The notes: generated by a model from the sequence alone, not told the origin. Shown: positions 48,142 to 60,409, numbered from the stretch's first letter. The stretch is 64,000 bases of DNA from Balaenoptera acutorostrata (GCF_949987535.1 NC_080066.1:129126335-129190334); one strand, 5' to 3'. Translations and numbers: made by a program.

Positions 48142-48455
48142 TTTTTAAGACTTTATTTTTTAGAGTGGTTTAAGGTTCACAGCAAAATTGAGAAAGTATA
48201 GGTATTTCCTATATGTCCCCTGCCCTTATATATGCATGGCCTCCCCCATTATCAACATTTCCCACCAGAGTGTTATATTTGTTACAACTGATGAACCTAC
48301 ATGCACACATCATAATCACCCAAAGTCCATAGTTTACAGTATGGTTCACTCTTGGTGTTGCACATTTTATGGTTTTGGACAAATATATAATGACATGTAT
48401 CCATTATTTTGGTATTATATAGAGTATTTTCACTGTCCTAAATATCCTCTGTGAT
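48142..48455 (-). mobile_element. L1 (L1MB/L1MC-like) 3' end fragment
   Basis: Antisense of a common L1M 3' UTR. Landmarks are TAGAGTGGTTTAAGGTTCACAGC, CACCAGAGTGTTATATTTGTTAC, ATGTATCCATTATTTTGG and TTTTCACTGTCCTAAATATCC. No clear target duplication was seen. Confidence 0.78.
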
Positions 48456-50664
48456 AACTGGAGTTTTTATATGATCAAATTGGGATACTATAGAAACACA
48501 CTGAGTTGCTCAGATTCTCCCATCCCAGAATTAACCAAAAGTACACAATTACATTTGGTCAAATTTTCTAATATGTGAAATAGATAATCACAATGTTAGC
48601 ATGAATCTTAGTATTTCTAAAAATGATAACAATTTGGGTAGATGTTACCAACATTGCTCACTGTAACTTATTATGTAATATCTCTAGACATGCTGAATGT
48701 TAGCCAATGAGAGTTTGGAGAACATGGGAGTTAGGGGAGCAGAGAGTATGAAAAAATACTGAAAAAATACTCTATAATATAGACTGTGGTTGGGTCTGTG
48801 AGTTTAGGGTGAGGAATTGGCTAATAACATTTGTTTCATTAGAATGTTATCCATAATAACTATATTGCTATTCTATAGGATTAGAAATAACTTCTGCATT
48901 CATTGTTAACTTTTGTAGAAACTATTGTCTAACAAAAAAGCATCTATTCAAGAGGTTGTATGGTGATTTATTTTAATGTATATTAAAAATATATTTACTT
49001 ACTTGATAATGCTTTTCCAACATTAATTTTATTGTTAAATCTTTGAAACAGTGATCAGATAAATAAGACAAAAGTATACAACAGTTCCAACCAGGAACAT
49101 ATTATCTTGCTTTTGTATGATAATGTTATGAAACACTACAAAGGAAACACACTGATTAGGTACTTTTTCTATCAATAGGGAAAATAAATTTTTCCTCTAT
49201 ATTTCTTAGCCTCTAGGAAATATGTTATTACAAACAAAATACATAAATATTATTTGAAGGAAAATTTATATTTTCTTCCTCTTGAATTTTGCTTAATATG
49301 GGTATAAAAATAGATATAGAAGGTGGAAAAAGATCATTTACTTTTAGCGAAATATTCTCCAAAGGACTTAATGAAGGTGGAGCATACATTCTGTTATAAT
49401 CCCTGGCAGTCATTTTCTCTGGCAGGTCAATTTGGAACCTGGTTTAAGATATGAAGGCATTTGAAAATAATACTAAAAAAGCACAGAATACTGGACATAT
49501 AATGGTAAATTAAATGAATGAAATAAGAACCATACCAAAGAACCACACAAACATTTTGGGCTGAATGTGTGGTGCAGAATCAGAAAATTACAGGGATGAG
49601 GAAGTGATTTATACAGCTACATTCAAAATGAACACTATAAAGAATAAATTCAAATATGAAATTGTAAATTGTTCTATTCCTTTACCATTCTTGGTGAAGT
49701 GATTATTACTCTAGTAGCCTAATCACTACTTATGAGACTCTTGAGTAGCGAATGCTTGTGAAAAAGCCTTCCTTGCAGAAATTCAACTTCCACAAGTTCA
49801 GTTCTGATTCCAAATCTATATTTGCAGCTTTTTCAGTATTGTTCTTTTCACACATAAAGCATTTGTACTCAGGAATACCACACCACCGTTTGTCTGTATT
49901 CTTTATACTGGACAGGTTATTTCTGAATTGTTGTATTTCTTCTGCTCCTGATTTTCACCTTACGCTAGTTCCTCCTTCCCTTTGGGCATTTCCCTCTTGA
50001 ACCCACTGTTTATCTGTCAGTTTAAACCACACACTACTCTGTGAAAAGAAAAGTTAATAATCCCTTTGACCTGTTTATACCAAAACACAAAAATGTTGTC
50101 TGAAATTATCAAGTGCAGAATAATCCTAACTTTAATAAAAATGAAGAGTCTGATAGCTATTATCCAAGAAACATTCTGTTTTAGGGGTAAATGGGCCCTC
50201 TGGAATAAATGCCATCAACTGTAAAATCTTCACAAATATGCTATAGATTTAGTCTGTTAATTTGGAGTAGGTACCTATTAATCTATTATAGCTGAGCCCA
50301 AAAAGCCAAAGATCTGTCAAGCAATAATTTCTTATACTAAAAATACATAGGAGGTACAAGTTAGAAGATTATCATAAGAATATGTTATTTTCTAAACTAC
50401 TGGTAGATGACTTTCTGCGTAGATTCAAGGTTTCAGTAATTTTTAAAGTAAACTCTTAATGATCCATAGCCTCTGCTAGGAATCTCAGAATCATTTAAAT
50501 CCATATCTTTATAAGATTCATTTTAACCTAATCAAGTGATCAAAGGATGTTCAAAAAACTCCTCCTTAGGAGCAATAGTCTATAAAACATGATTCTCTCT
50601 TCCTCTCAGTTGTGGATATAAGTGCCACCTCTAGCTGGATTTCAAAAGCATCAGCTAGTGGCAG
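48456..50664. other. Unassigned non-coding DNA
   Basis: About 2.2 kb with no gene or named repeat. The open frame at 49752-50000 (82 codons) shows no known motif. Confidence 0.5.
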
Positions 50665-50676
50665 CTGGCATTTCTT

Positions 50677-51060
50677 TTTTTTTTTTTTTTTTTTAATATG
50701 AGTAGCTCTATTTTTTAGTGTTTTATTTTTTATTTCTTTTTTTAAACTTATTTATTTTTTTATTTACTTTATTTTTGGCTGTGTTGGGTCTTCGTTGCTG
50801 CGCCCGGACTTCCTCTAGTTGCGGCGAGTGGGGGCTACTCTTCCGTCCAGTGCACTTGCTTCTCATTGTGGTGGCTTCTCTTGTTGTGCAGCACGGGCTC
50901 TAGGCACACAGGCTTCAGTAGTTGTGGCATGCTGGCTCAGTAGTTGTGGCACACAGGCTTAGTTGCTCTGCAGCATGCAGGATCTTCCTGGACCAGGGCT
51001 CGAATCTGTGTCCCCTGCATTGGCAGGTGGATTCTTAACCACTGCACCACCAGGGAAGCC
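50677..51060 (-). mobile_element. CHR-type SINE, two-module form with extra 3' sequence (copy 7)
   Basis: Antisense copy with two CAGTAGTTGTGGC modules. Exact 12-bp target-site duplication CTGGCATTTCTT at 50665-50676 and 51061-51072. Left of the SINE body is a first A-rich tail, then about 25 bp of unrelated sequence (about 50695-50720), then a second tail of about 18 T (read as A in the SINE sense) directly next to the duplication. This is the layout of a 3' transduction. Confidence 0.94.
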
Positions 51061-51189
51061 CTGGCATTTCTTCTTAATAGATGAATCATTTATTTTCTAA
51101 AACTCTTACTGAGCACTGTGCCAGGGGATGAGTATGCAACCAAAATAAAAACACTCCAGTTGATCTTATACTCTTAGCTACTCTGTGTT

Positions 51190-51355
51190 TTAGATAACTT
51201 ACCTTATGTTTTCTCTAATCTCACAACAGGTTTTAGTGTACGTTTTATCACTTAGATATAGGTGGGAAAAGCAGAGAATGACTAGTTTGTGCATATATAG
51301 TTAGTAGATAATAGAACTTGGATCCAAAGTAAGTGTTCATATTCCTACACATACT
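51190..51355 (-). mobile_element. MIR-like fragment
   Basis: Weak antisense MIR order: TCTAATCTCACAACAGG near 51216, AGGTGGGAAAAGCAGAGAATG near 51261, and TAATAGAACTTGGATCCAAAG near 51308. Strongly diverged. Confidence 0.45.
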
Positions 51356-51489
51356 TCTTCCTCTTGCCCCACCCAGCAACCTGGTTTCTCAGACTTCTTA
51401 GCCTTCAATTTTGTTATATATAAATGTAAGCAATATAATGATTTAATGTCTAATATTTCTATAATCTGAGATACTAAAATATTTTAACT

Positions 51490-52125
51490 TTAAACTATTG
51501 TTGTGTTCTGGGTTCTACCAGGGAAGCTATAACTCTGATGTGTATTCCTTATTCAAACATATTTTTATGATGTCACTTTTTGCCTCTGGGTCACTAAGAT
51601 ATTCTCCTTCTTTTTCTTCTAAGTTCATATTTTTACCTTTCACATTTAGGTGTTTAATCTATATGAAGTCTACCTTTCTAAATGGTGTTAGGCAGAAACT
51701 CAGATTTACTGTTTCCTCCTAGTAAGCCAATTTTCCAAAAAATATCCAATAAGCATTCTTTCCTTTATTATTGCTTTATATTCCATTAATATGGGATTCT
51801 ATCTCTGTGTTGACTATTGTGTTGCGTTGGCCTTTTTTTTTTTATTATTAATATATAGTGTTTGTTTTTTAACTATGACTATAGAAAGCAAATTTACTTT
51901 CCTTAGTCCTCATTTTAAATCTTACTTAGCTCTGTCTGGACCTTCATCCTCCACATGATTTTTAGAATAAATTTCTTGGGCTATTCAAATACCAATGCAG
52001 TTTTAAGGAGGATGGCCTTGAATTTATGGATAAAATGGAAGAAAGTTGACATATTCATGATATTCTGCCATCCCATATGAAGGCATAGAATATCTCTTCA
52101 TTTATCCCAATTATTTGATATGTTC
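51490..52125 (-). mobile_element. Old L1: ORF2 part, left of younger L1
   Basis: Antisense ORF2 at low identity: ACCTTTCACATTTAGGTGTTTAATC near 51636, CCATTAATATGGGATTC near 51784, and a TTTATGGATAAAATGGAAGAAAG block near 52025. It continues to the right of the insertion at 53740. Confidence 0.62.
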
Positions 52126-52135
52126 TTTATTAGAG

Positions 52136-53729
52136 GTTTTTTTTTTAACATCTTTATTGGAGTAAAATTGCTTTACAATGGTGTGTTAGTTTCTGCTTTA
52201 TAACAAAGTGAATCAGCTATGCATATACATATGTCCCCATATCTCCTCCCTCTTGTGTTTCCCTCCCATCCTCCCTATCCCACCCCTCTAGGTGGTCACA
52301 AAGCACCGGGCTGATCTCCCTGTGCTATGCGGCTGCTTCCCACTACCTATCTGTTTTATATTTGGTAGTGTAGATATGTCAGTGCCACTCTCTCACATCG
52401 TCCCAGCTTACCCTTCCCCCTTCCCATGTCCTGAAGTCCATTCTCTACGTCTGCATCTTTATTCCTCTCCTGCCCCTAGGTTCTTCAGAATCTTTTTTTT
52501 TTTTTTTTTTTAAGATTCCATATATATGTGTTAGCATGCACTATTTGTTTTTCTCTTTCTGACTTACTTCACTCTGTATGACAGACTCTAGGTCCATCAA
52601 CCTCAGTACAAATAACTCAATTTCATATCTTTTTATTGCTGAGTAATATTCCATTGTATATATGTGCCACATCTTCTTTATCCATTCATCTGTCGATGGA
52701 CACTTAGGTCACTTCCATGCCCTGGATATTGTAAATACAGCTGCAATGAACATTGTGGTACATGACTCTTTTTGAATTATGGTTTTCTCAGGGTATATGC
52801 TCAGTAGTGGGATTGCTGGGTCGTATGGTAGTTCTAGTTCTATTTTTAGTTTTTTGAGGACCTTCCATACTGTTCTCCATAGTGGGTGTATCAATTTACA
52901 TTTCCACCAACAGTGCCAGAGGGTTCCCTTTTCTCCACACCCTCTCCAGAATTTATTGTTTGTAGATTTTTTGATGATGGCCATTCTGACTGGTGTGAGG
53001 TGATACCTCATTGGAGTTTTGATTTGCATTTCTCTAATGATTAGTGATGTTGACCATTCTTTCATGTGTTTGTTGCCAATCTATATATCTTCTTTGGAGA
53101 AATGTCTATTTAGGTCTTCTGCCCATTTTTGGATTGGGTTGTTTGTTTTTTTGATATTGAGCACATGAGCTGCTTGTAAATTTTGGAGATTAATCCTTTG
53201 TCAGTTGCTTCGTTTGCAAATATTTTCTCCCATTCTGAGAGTTGTCTTTTTGTCTTGTTTATGGGTTCCTTTGCTGTGCAAAAGCTTTTAAGTTTCATTA
53301 GGTCCCATTTATTTATTTTTGTTTTTATTTCCCTTTCTCTAGGAGGGGGATCAAAAAGGATCTTGCTGTGATATATGTCATACAGTGTTCTGTCCATGTT
53401 TTTCTCTAAGAGTTTGATAGTGTCTGGCCCTACATTTAGGTCTTTAATCCATTCTGAGTTTATTTTTGTGTATGGAGTTAGGGAGTGTTCTAATTTCATT
53501 CTTTTACATGTACCTGTCCAGTTTTCCCAGCACCACTTATTGAAGAGGCTGTCTTTTCTCCATTGTATATTCTTGTCTCCTTTATCAAAAATAAGGTGAC
53601 CATATGTGCGTAGGTTTATCTCTGGGCTTTCTATCCTGTTCCATTGATCTATATTTCTGTTTTTGTGCCAGTACCATACTGTCTTGATTACTGTAGCTTT
53701 GTAGTATAGTCTGAAGTCTGGGAGACTGA
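52136..53729 (-). mobile_element. Young 1.6-kb 5'-truncated L1
   Basis: The 3' UTR and ORF2 C-terminal part of a cetartiodactyl L1, close relative of the copy at 39634-40620. TTTATTAGAG (52126-52135) and TTTATTTGAG (53730-53739) are probable target-site duplications with one mismatch. Two long ORF2 frames remain, 52709-53065 and 53110-53499. It inserted into an older L1. Confidence 0.9.
52709..53499 (-). pseudogene. L1 ORF2p C-terminal fragment, two open frames
   Basis: Frames of 118 (52709-53065) and 129 codons (53110-53499) together cover part of the ORF2p C-terminal half, reading from right to left. Recognisable pieces are the [24 protein letters not shown] stretch and [21 protein letters not shown] stop or frameshift separates them near 53070-53110. 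Relative to the copy at 39634, a 6-bp duplication near 52831-52842 adds Glu-Leu. The endonuclease and reverse-transcriptase domains are missing, so the fragment is inactive. Confidence 0.88.
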
Positions 53730-53739
53730 TTTATTTGAG

Positions 53740-54630
53740 TTTTAAAGTTTCCTCTATAGTCTTATATTTCTGAAATTGTTTTTCCCAGATATGTTTTTAG
53801 TTTTATTTATTTTCATATTTTATTGTTGTTTTTTTAGAGTGACAGAAAATATTGAGTTTTGTAGATAAATTTTTGTATATAACAAATATGGAGGCTGAAA
53901 TGCACCAGAGTTCAGTAAACATACTCTGAGTGAACACTAGCTTTGAAGCTTGTGAGCTTGCCTGTGTTACCATTTCACTCTATTTTCATCCTCTTGGGAT
54001 GCCTTTCCTATCTGCTTAGTGATATGGCCAGGAGATTATTTTTATACTTTATTATCCTGTATTTTACTTGTTTTTAGTAATACTGTTCAGGAGGCTTAAT
54101 TCACCATACTGCCTGCAATGAAGATCCTCAGAAATTCCTCCTTAGGTTTTGTTAAATTCTACTTTTGGTTATTTTTTTTCTATTTCATTACTTTCTCCTC
54201 CTTTTAAGTTATTATTTCATTCTTTTTATTTTCTTTCATCCCAGACTTTTGAATTAAATAATAATCTCCTTTATTACCTTGTTGTTTTAAATAAATGTAG
54301 TTAAGTCTGAAATTTTTCTCTAAATATCAGTTTACTGTAACTCTCAATTTTAATGTATAATATTTCATCAGTACTTTATTTAAAGATATTCAAAATACTT
54401 GTTTCACCCATAATTCTAAATTGTTTGCTTCCCAGTATAAGTGTACTGTGTCTAGAAATTATATCCTACATGATATTAATTCTTTAGAATTTTTTAAATT
54501 TTTTTGTGCTAATAAGCAATTAATTAATGAAAATTATCATTTGTGATAATTTGGGGAAAATAATTCTGTGTTTTAATTGTGTGTTATTTCCAGGTTATTG
54601 TTTCATCACAGGAACTCAGTATTAAATAAG
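53740..54630 (-). mobile_element. Old L1: ORF2 part, right of younger L1
   Basis: Continues 51490-52125. Antisense landmarks include TAAATGTAGTTAAGTCTGAAATTT near 54293 and TATCAGTTTACTGTAACTC near 54326, which suit ORF2 5' sequence. Strongly decayed. Confidence 0.52.
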
Positions 54631-54634
54631 ATAA

Positions 54635-54770
54635 TGACTAAGCCTATAAGAAGACTATATTCCAGTGAGGGGGAGCAGACTCTAAGGAAGTAAACAAATA
54701 ACTAAAATCAGAGTGATACATGCTTTGAAAAAAATGGAATTTGATAAAGAAGATAGCTATGGGGTCTATT
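54635..54770 (-). mobile_element. L2-like fragment
   Basis: ACTATATTCCAGTGAGGGGGAGCAG followed by AAGTAAACAAATAACTAAAAT fits the L2 3' end read in antisense. Short and diverged. Confidence 0.5.
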
Positions 54771-54789
54771 TATATGTTCAAGGAATAAT

Positions 54790-55600
54790 TTTTTGTTAAA
54801 GTAGAAAAATCTTCCATTTTTGAAGATTTGACAAATTTTCCCTTAAGCTTTTCTGATCAACATATATCTGTTATTATTTTGGCTTTTGAAATTTAATTGG
54901 GTAAACTCTCCCTTTAGGTAAGTTTAATTCCTCTGTATTTATTGGGGCAATTAATTCTGAAATCCTATTTTGCAATTTATAACCTTTACCTGAGTGTCTA
55001 TTTTTTCTCCCATTTTCCTTTGGGTTTATAGTTTTCTTTTTCTTTCTCTATCTCCTTGCTCCTGCAATTGTGATTAAAATAATATGTATTTTATATTATC
55101 TTAATGGTTGCCCTTATATTTTAATAAAATCTAAATTTAATTAATATCTTTATTTTTCTCATCAGTTAGGATGGTTTATAAATTGCCTACCTTTTCATCT
55201 TGTTATTTTTGTCTAGTATACTAGGCTCAACTTATTTTTAACACATCCTCAAATTTGGATATATGAAAATGACAAGTGATTTGCCAAAATATGTTTCTGT
55301 TACTTTGCTCTCTGTGGCTTTTACTAGTACTACTTTTGTATCCAGTTTTCTTCTCCCTGAAGTTTATCTTTCCATGTTTTTTGTTGGTGAGCTTTTATAA
55401 ATACTAAAATTGCAGTCTTTTAAATGTCTTCACATATATTGCCCTCAATCTGGGGAATGGCTTACTTTGATCTGGAATTCTTCAGTAACAGTTATTTCCC
55501 ATCAGAAATTTGAAGCTATAAGCACATTTTTTTCTGGCCACTTTTTTGCTATTTGGAAGTTTGCTATGGAAAATGGCAAATTAACGTGGGCTTTTGGATT
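54790..55600 (-). mobile_element. Very old L1: ORF2 5' and ORF1-region remnant
   Basis: A T-rich antisense stretch that follows the same order as the L1M/HAL1 region at 9780-10900, for example TTGCCCTTATATTTTAATAAAATC near 55109. It is too decayed for a subfamily name. Confidence 0.42.
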
Positions 55601-56174
55601 CTTTCCTCAGCCATAAAAACTAAGATAATTATTTGAGGTAAAAGAAGGTTGCTGGTTCTGTTTATGTCTGTATGGGTGTATGTAGGGATGGAAGTAGATG
55701 CTGCAGATAAAGTGAAAAACTGTAATGTATCATGAATGTGGGACAGGTAGCCTACATTTTCATCAGCAAATAATTTCTTGCTCCACTCTATGCTAAACAG
55801 GAGACTTAGCCTAACATCATCTAGAAGCATTAGTGGTGGTGATGATAGGGGAAAAGGGTGGTGGTTAGAGGTAATACCTTATATGGCTGGCAAGCAGATC
55901 CTTGCCTTCCAGTTTAATCCAGGAGCTAGGCAACCCCTGGAAGATGTATTACTCTGATTGGTGACAAGGCAATGTTCACTGAAAGGCAGGTACTAGGCAA
56001 AAAAGAAGTCTTAGCTCCAGATTGCCACACGAGGACTTTTTACCATGAGGTGTGATCCTCTGTTCCCTAAATTCACCTTGATAAATACAAACTGCACTTT
56101 CCTGTACTTGACTGTTTTCCCTCCAGTATACATTGAAAGACAAGTTAGCAGATAAGTCCATTTTTAAAAAATTC
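55601..56174. other. Unassigned non-coding DNA
   Basis: No gene or repeat is recognisable. Open frames at 55564-55830 and 55976-56176 (minus) have no known motif. Confidence 0.5.
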
Positions 56175-56625
56175 ATTAAGAAAAATACTTATTGATTTAT
56201 TTTTGGTGAAGTATAGTTGAATTACAATATTATATTAATTTCAGATGTACAGCATAGTGATTCAGTATTTTTACAGATTATACTACATTAAAAGTCATTA
56301 AAGACAATGTTTATAATTCCCTGTTCTATACAACATATCCTTGTTGCTTACCTATTTCATAAATAGTAATTTGTCTCTCTTAATCCCATACCCCTAACTT
56401 GCCCCTCCCCCTTCTCTCTTCCCTCTAGTAACCACTAGTTTGTTTTCTACATCTGTTTAGCTGTATACATTTATTTGTATTTTTTTTAATTCCACATATA
56501 AGTGGTATCATACAATATTTGTCTTTCTCAGTTTGACTTATTTCACTAAGCATAATATTCTCTAGGTCCATCCATGTCAATAGAAATGGCAGAATTTCAT
56601 TATTTTTTATGGAATAATAGTCCTT
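56175..56625 (-). mobile_element. L1 3' end fragment
   Basis: Antisense L1 3' end: TTTTTGGTGAAGTATAGTTGAATTAC, CCCTTCTCTCTTCCCTCTAGTAACC, TCCACATATAAGTGGTATC and CTCTAGGTCCATCCATG. It is directly followed by ORF2 sequence much further upstream in the element, so the ORF2 C-terminal third has been deleted, or two elements abut. Confidence 0.82.
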
Positions 56626-56635
56626 TGCTCTTTTT

Positions 56636-58890
56636 TCTCAAAATTGCTTGGCAGTTTAGGGTCTTTTGTGATTCCATGTAAATTTTAGGATTATTTGTTC
56701 TACTTCTGTGAAAAATGTCTTGGGTATTATCTAGGGATTGCATTAAAATCTGTAGATTACTTTGGGTAGTATGGACATTTTAACAATATTAACTTTTCCT
56801 ATCTAAAAGCACAAAATATCTTTCCATTTCTTTGTATCACCTTCAGTTTCCTTCATCAATATTGTATAGGTTTCAGGGCATAGGTATTTCACCTCCTTGA
56901 TTAAGTTTATTCCTAGGTGTTTTATTCTTTCTGATGTGATTTTAAATGGAATTTTTTGGTTTTACTTTCTCTTTATGATAGAAAGAGAACATTTGTTAGT
57001 GTATAGAAAAGCCACAGATTACTATCTATTAATCTTGTACCCTTCGACTTTGCTGAATTCATTTATCAGTTATAATAGTTTTTGTGTGGAGTCTTTAGGG
57101 TTTTCTATATAGAGTATCATGTCATCTGCATATAATGATAATTTTACCTCATCCCTTCTGATTGGTATACCTTTTATTTATTTATTTTTTTCTTGTCTGA
57201 TTGTTGTGGCTAGAACTTCTAATACAATGTTGAATAGAAGTGGTGAGAGTGGGCATCCTTGTCTTGCTCCAGAATTTAGCAGGAAGACTTTCAGCTTTTT
57301 ACTGTTTAGTATTATGTTGGCTGTGGGTTTGTCATAAATGGCTTTTATTATGTTGAGATATGTTCCCTCTATACCCAAGAGTTTTTATCATGAATAGATA
57401 TTGAATTTTATGAAATGCTTTTTCTTCATCTATTGAGATGATCATGTGGATTTTGTCTTTTGTTTATGTGGTATATCACATTGATTGATTTGTGTGTGTT
57501 GAAACATCTTTGTGACCCTGGGATGACTCCAACATGATCATGGTGTACGATCTTTTTTATGTGTTGTTGGATTTGGCTTGCTAATATTTTGTTGAGGATT
57601 TTTGCATCTATATTCATCAAAGATATTAGCCTGTAATTTTCTTTTTTTGGTAGTGTCTTTCTCTGGTTTTGATATCAAGGTAATGTTGGCTTAGAATGAA
57701 TTTGGGTGTGTTCCCTCCTCTTCAATATTTTGGAATATTTTGAGAAGGATAGGTGTTCTTCTCTATATGTTTGGGGTTCCTGTGTGAAGCCATCCAGTCC
57801 TAGACTTCTGTTTGCTGGGAAGTTTTTGTTTGTTTGTTTGTTTTAATTGCAAATTCAGTCTCATTGCTAGTGATGCTAATGATCAGTCTGGTCAAATTGT
57901 CTGTTTCTTCTTGATTCTGTCTTAGCAGGTTGTATGTTTCTAGAAAGTTGTCCATTTCTTTTAGGTTGTCCAATTTGTTGGCATATAACTGGTGGTAGTG
58001 TTCTTTTATGACTTTTCTTTATCTCTGTGGTATTAGTTGTTATTTCTCCTCTTTCATTTCTTATCTTGTTTATTTGGGTCCTCTCTCTTTATTTCCTCAT
58101 GAGCCTGGCCAAAGGTTTATCAGTTTTATTTATCTTTCCAAAAAAACGGCTCTTGGTTTCACTGATCATTTCTATTGTTTTTTAATCTCTATTTTATTTA
58201 TTTCCTCTCTGATGTTTATTATCTCCTTCCTTCTGCTGACTTTAGGCTTCGTTTGTTCTTTTTCTAATTCTTTTAGGTGGTAGTTCACGCTGTTTATTTG
58301 AGATTTTTCTTGTTTCTTGAGGAAGGTCTGTATTGCCATAAACTTCCCTCTTAGAACTGCTTTCATTGCATCCCATAGATTTGGAGTGTTGTGTTTCCAT
58401 TTTCATTGATCTTGTATTTTCTGATCTCCTCTGATTTCTTCATTGACCCAACGAAGCATATTGTTTAGTCTCCATGTGTTTGTGCTTTACCCATTTTTCT
58501 TTCTGTAATTGATTTCTAGTTTCATAACTTTGTGGTCAGAAAAAATGCTTGATAAAATGTCTGTCCTCTTAAATTTGTTATGACTTGTTTTGTGACCTAA
58601 TATGTGATCTATCTGAGAGAATACTCCATGTGCACTTGAAAAGAATGTGTATTCTACTGGTTTTGGATGTAATGTCCTCTAGCTATCTATTAAGTCCAAC
58701 TGGTCTGTTGTGTCATTTAAGACCACTGTTACCTTATTTATTTTCTGTCTGGATGATTTGTCTATTGATGTAAGTGGGATATTAAAGTCACCTATTATTG
58801 TCAAATTTTCCCTTTATGTCTGTTAGTATGCTTTATTTATTTAGGTGCTTCTGTATTGGGTGCATATATATTAACAAATATAATAGCCTC
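56636..58890 (-). mobile_element. L1 ORF2 remnant (reverse transcriptase and endonuclease)
   Basis: Antisense ORF2 of medium age. A 66-codon frame at 57178-57378 retains reverse-transcriptase sequence with [18 protein letters not shown] frame at 57426-57620 holds [16 protein letters not shown] sequence. A frame at 58172-58366 holds [19 protein letters not shown]. The rightmost part (58370-58890) covers the N-terminal endonuclease side. Several frameshifts and stops interrupt it. Confidence 0.86.
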
Positions 58891-59384
58891 TTTTAGTCTG
58901 GGGCATGCAGAGAGGTGGTTGTGGGAAACCCAGCAGCTGCTAGAGCAGACCTCTTTCTGTCATGCTTCACGGGCTAGCCAGTACATGTTCTCCTCATGAG
59001 GGGGGTTTAGGCTTCCCACAGTACTTCTGTTTGTCCCAGCCATCCTCCAACTAGCCAAGAAGGCTTGTCTCCTTCATGTAGGACCCCAGGACTAGGGCAC
59101 CCAATCTGCGGCTTGAATTGCTCACTCCCCAGGGAAAGTGTTACCTGTGTAATCCCTTTTCCTCAGAGTCCCCTCACAGGGACACAAGTTCTGACCTGAT
59201 CACTTTTCTTTCCTTCCTACCTGATTATGTATTTATCTTTCTTACAGCTTTGGTTCTTCTTCCAGTTTCCAGTTAGTTTTCCATGAGAATTGTTACACAT
59301 GTAGATGTATTTTTGATATGTTTGTAGGAGGAGATGAGCTCCATGTCCTCTTACTCCGCGATGCTGATCTCAGCTTCACCTGAT
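58891..59384 (-). mobile_element. Probable L1 5' UTR
   Basis: A GC-richer block abuts ORF2 sequence with ORF1 missing. The CTTACTCCGCGATGCTGATCTC end near 59349-59370 recalls an antisense L1 5' end. The family assignment is inference; it could be another element. Confidence 0.5.
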
Positions 59385-59467
59385 TTTGAATCACTATGTT
59401 TTACACCTGAAACTAGTGTAATATTGTAAATCATGTATACCTGAAAAGAATATAAAAAATTAAAAAA
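59385..59467 (+). mobile_element. L1 3' terminal fragment, head-to-head with the preceding L1
   Basis: TCACTATGTTTTACACCTGAAACTAG then GTGTAATATTGTAAATCATG, and an A-rich end, are the terminal sense sequence of an L1M 3' UTR. Its orientation is opposite to the L1 on its left. Confidence 0.7.
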
Positions 59468-59499
59468 GCAAGGACAGCAAAAGAAATTATTGAAAACAT

Positions 59500-59760
59500 A
59501 CAGTCAGTTGGACACTCTTCTCAGGTGCATGGAACACATTAGTGAATAGAGCATTAAAGGTTTGTGCCCTATTCCAGTTTCTACATTAGAAGGGAGAAAT
59601 AAAATAAGCAATAGATACAATAACACAGTAAATTATATAATATGCTAGAAGATTACAGAAGAAAAAATAGAACAGAGTAGGAGGATAGCAAATATGAGGT
59701 ATGGAGTAGGAGGAAAAAAGAGTGAAACAGATGTTAACAAGTGCAAGAAGACCATGGAAT
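59500..59760 (-). mobile_element. L2 LINE fragment
   Basis: Antisense L2 order: TGGAACACATTAGTGAATAGAGC, CCTATTCCAGTTTCTACATTAG, AAATAAAATAAGCAATAGATAC and a GGAGTAGGAGG stretch. Diverged. Confidence 0.55.
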
Positions 59761-59905
59761 AAAATTGTGAAGTCTATTAAAATTTAGAGTTGTTCATCAA
59801 GGTAAAATTTCATGTAAACATAAGGGTAAAATAAAATTTTAACACTGACTGAACTAGCTTTACCGAAATATCTCTTGGGAGATGTACTTCAGCAAGAAGG
59901 GAAAA

Positions 59906-60309
59906 TGTTATGGACTGAATTGTTTTCTCCTCTGCAAAGTTCATGTGTTGAAGCACTAATTCCCAGAGTAACAATATTTGGAAATTGGACCTTCAGAGAG
60001 ATAATTAAGGTTAAATAATATCAGTTAAACAAGGTCCTTAGGACCAGGCCCTAACCCAAGAGGATTGGTGTCTTTATAAGAAGAGGAAGAGACACAAGAG
60101 ATTGTGTGCACATACCCAGAAAACAAGTCATGTGAGGACAGAGAAACAGAAGCCATTTACTGGCCAGGAAGAGAAGCCACACCAGAAATCAACCCTGATG
60201 GCACCTTCGTCTTGGACTTACAGCCTCCAGAACTGCAAGAAAGTAAATTTCTGTTACTTAAGCCACTGTCTGTTGTATTTTGTTATGGCAGCCCTAGCAG
60301 ACTAACACA
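59906..60309 (+). mobile_element. Solo LTR, ERVL-MaLR-like
   Basis: A 404-bp element beginning TGTTATGGACTGAATTG and ending CAGACTAACACA, so it has the TG..CA ends of an LTR. GAAAA (59901-59905) and GAAAT (60310-60314) form a 5-bp target duplication with one mismatch. The stretch GACTTACAGCCTCCAGAACTGC followed by a degenerate AATAAA (AGTAAA) is typical of MaLR-type LTRs. No internal retroviral sequence remains. The subfamily is not certain. Confidence 0.72.
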
Positions 60310-60409
60310 GAAATGAACCCAGGAGGAAGTACATATGGGAGATAATTGTGAGTTAATACTCTTATTAAATTTATTGTTATTTTAAATACACAGTGATCAA
60401 AACATTAAA

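Noticed and set aside
57119..57337. 72-codon plus-strand frame
   Set aside because: It is the antisense of the L1 reverse-transcriptase frame at 57178-57378.
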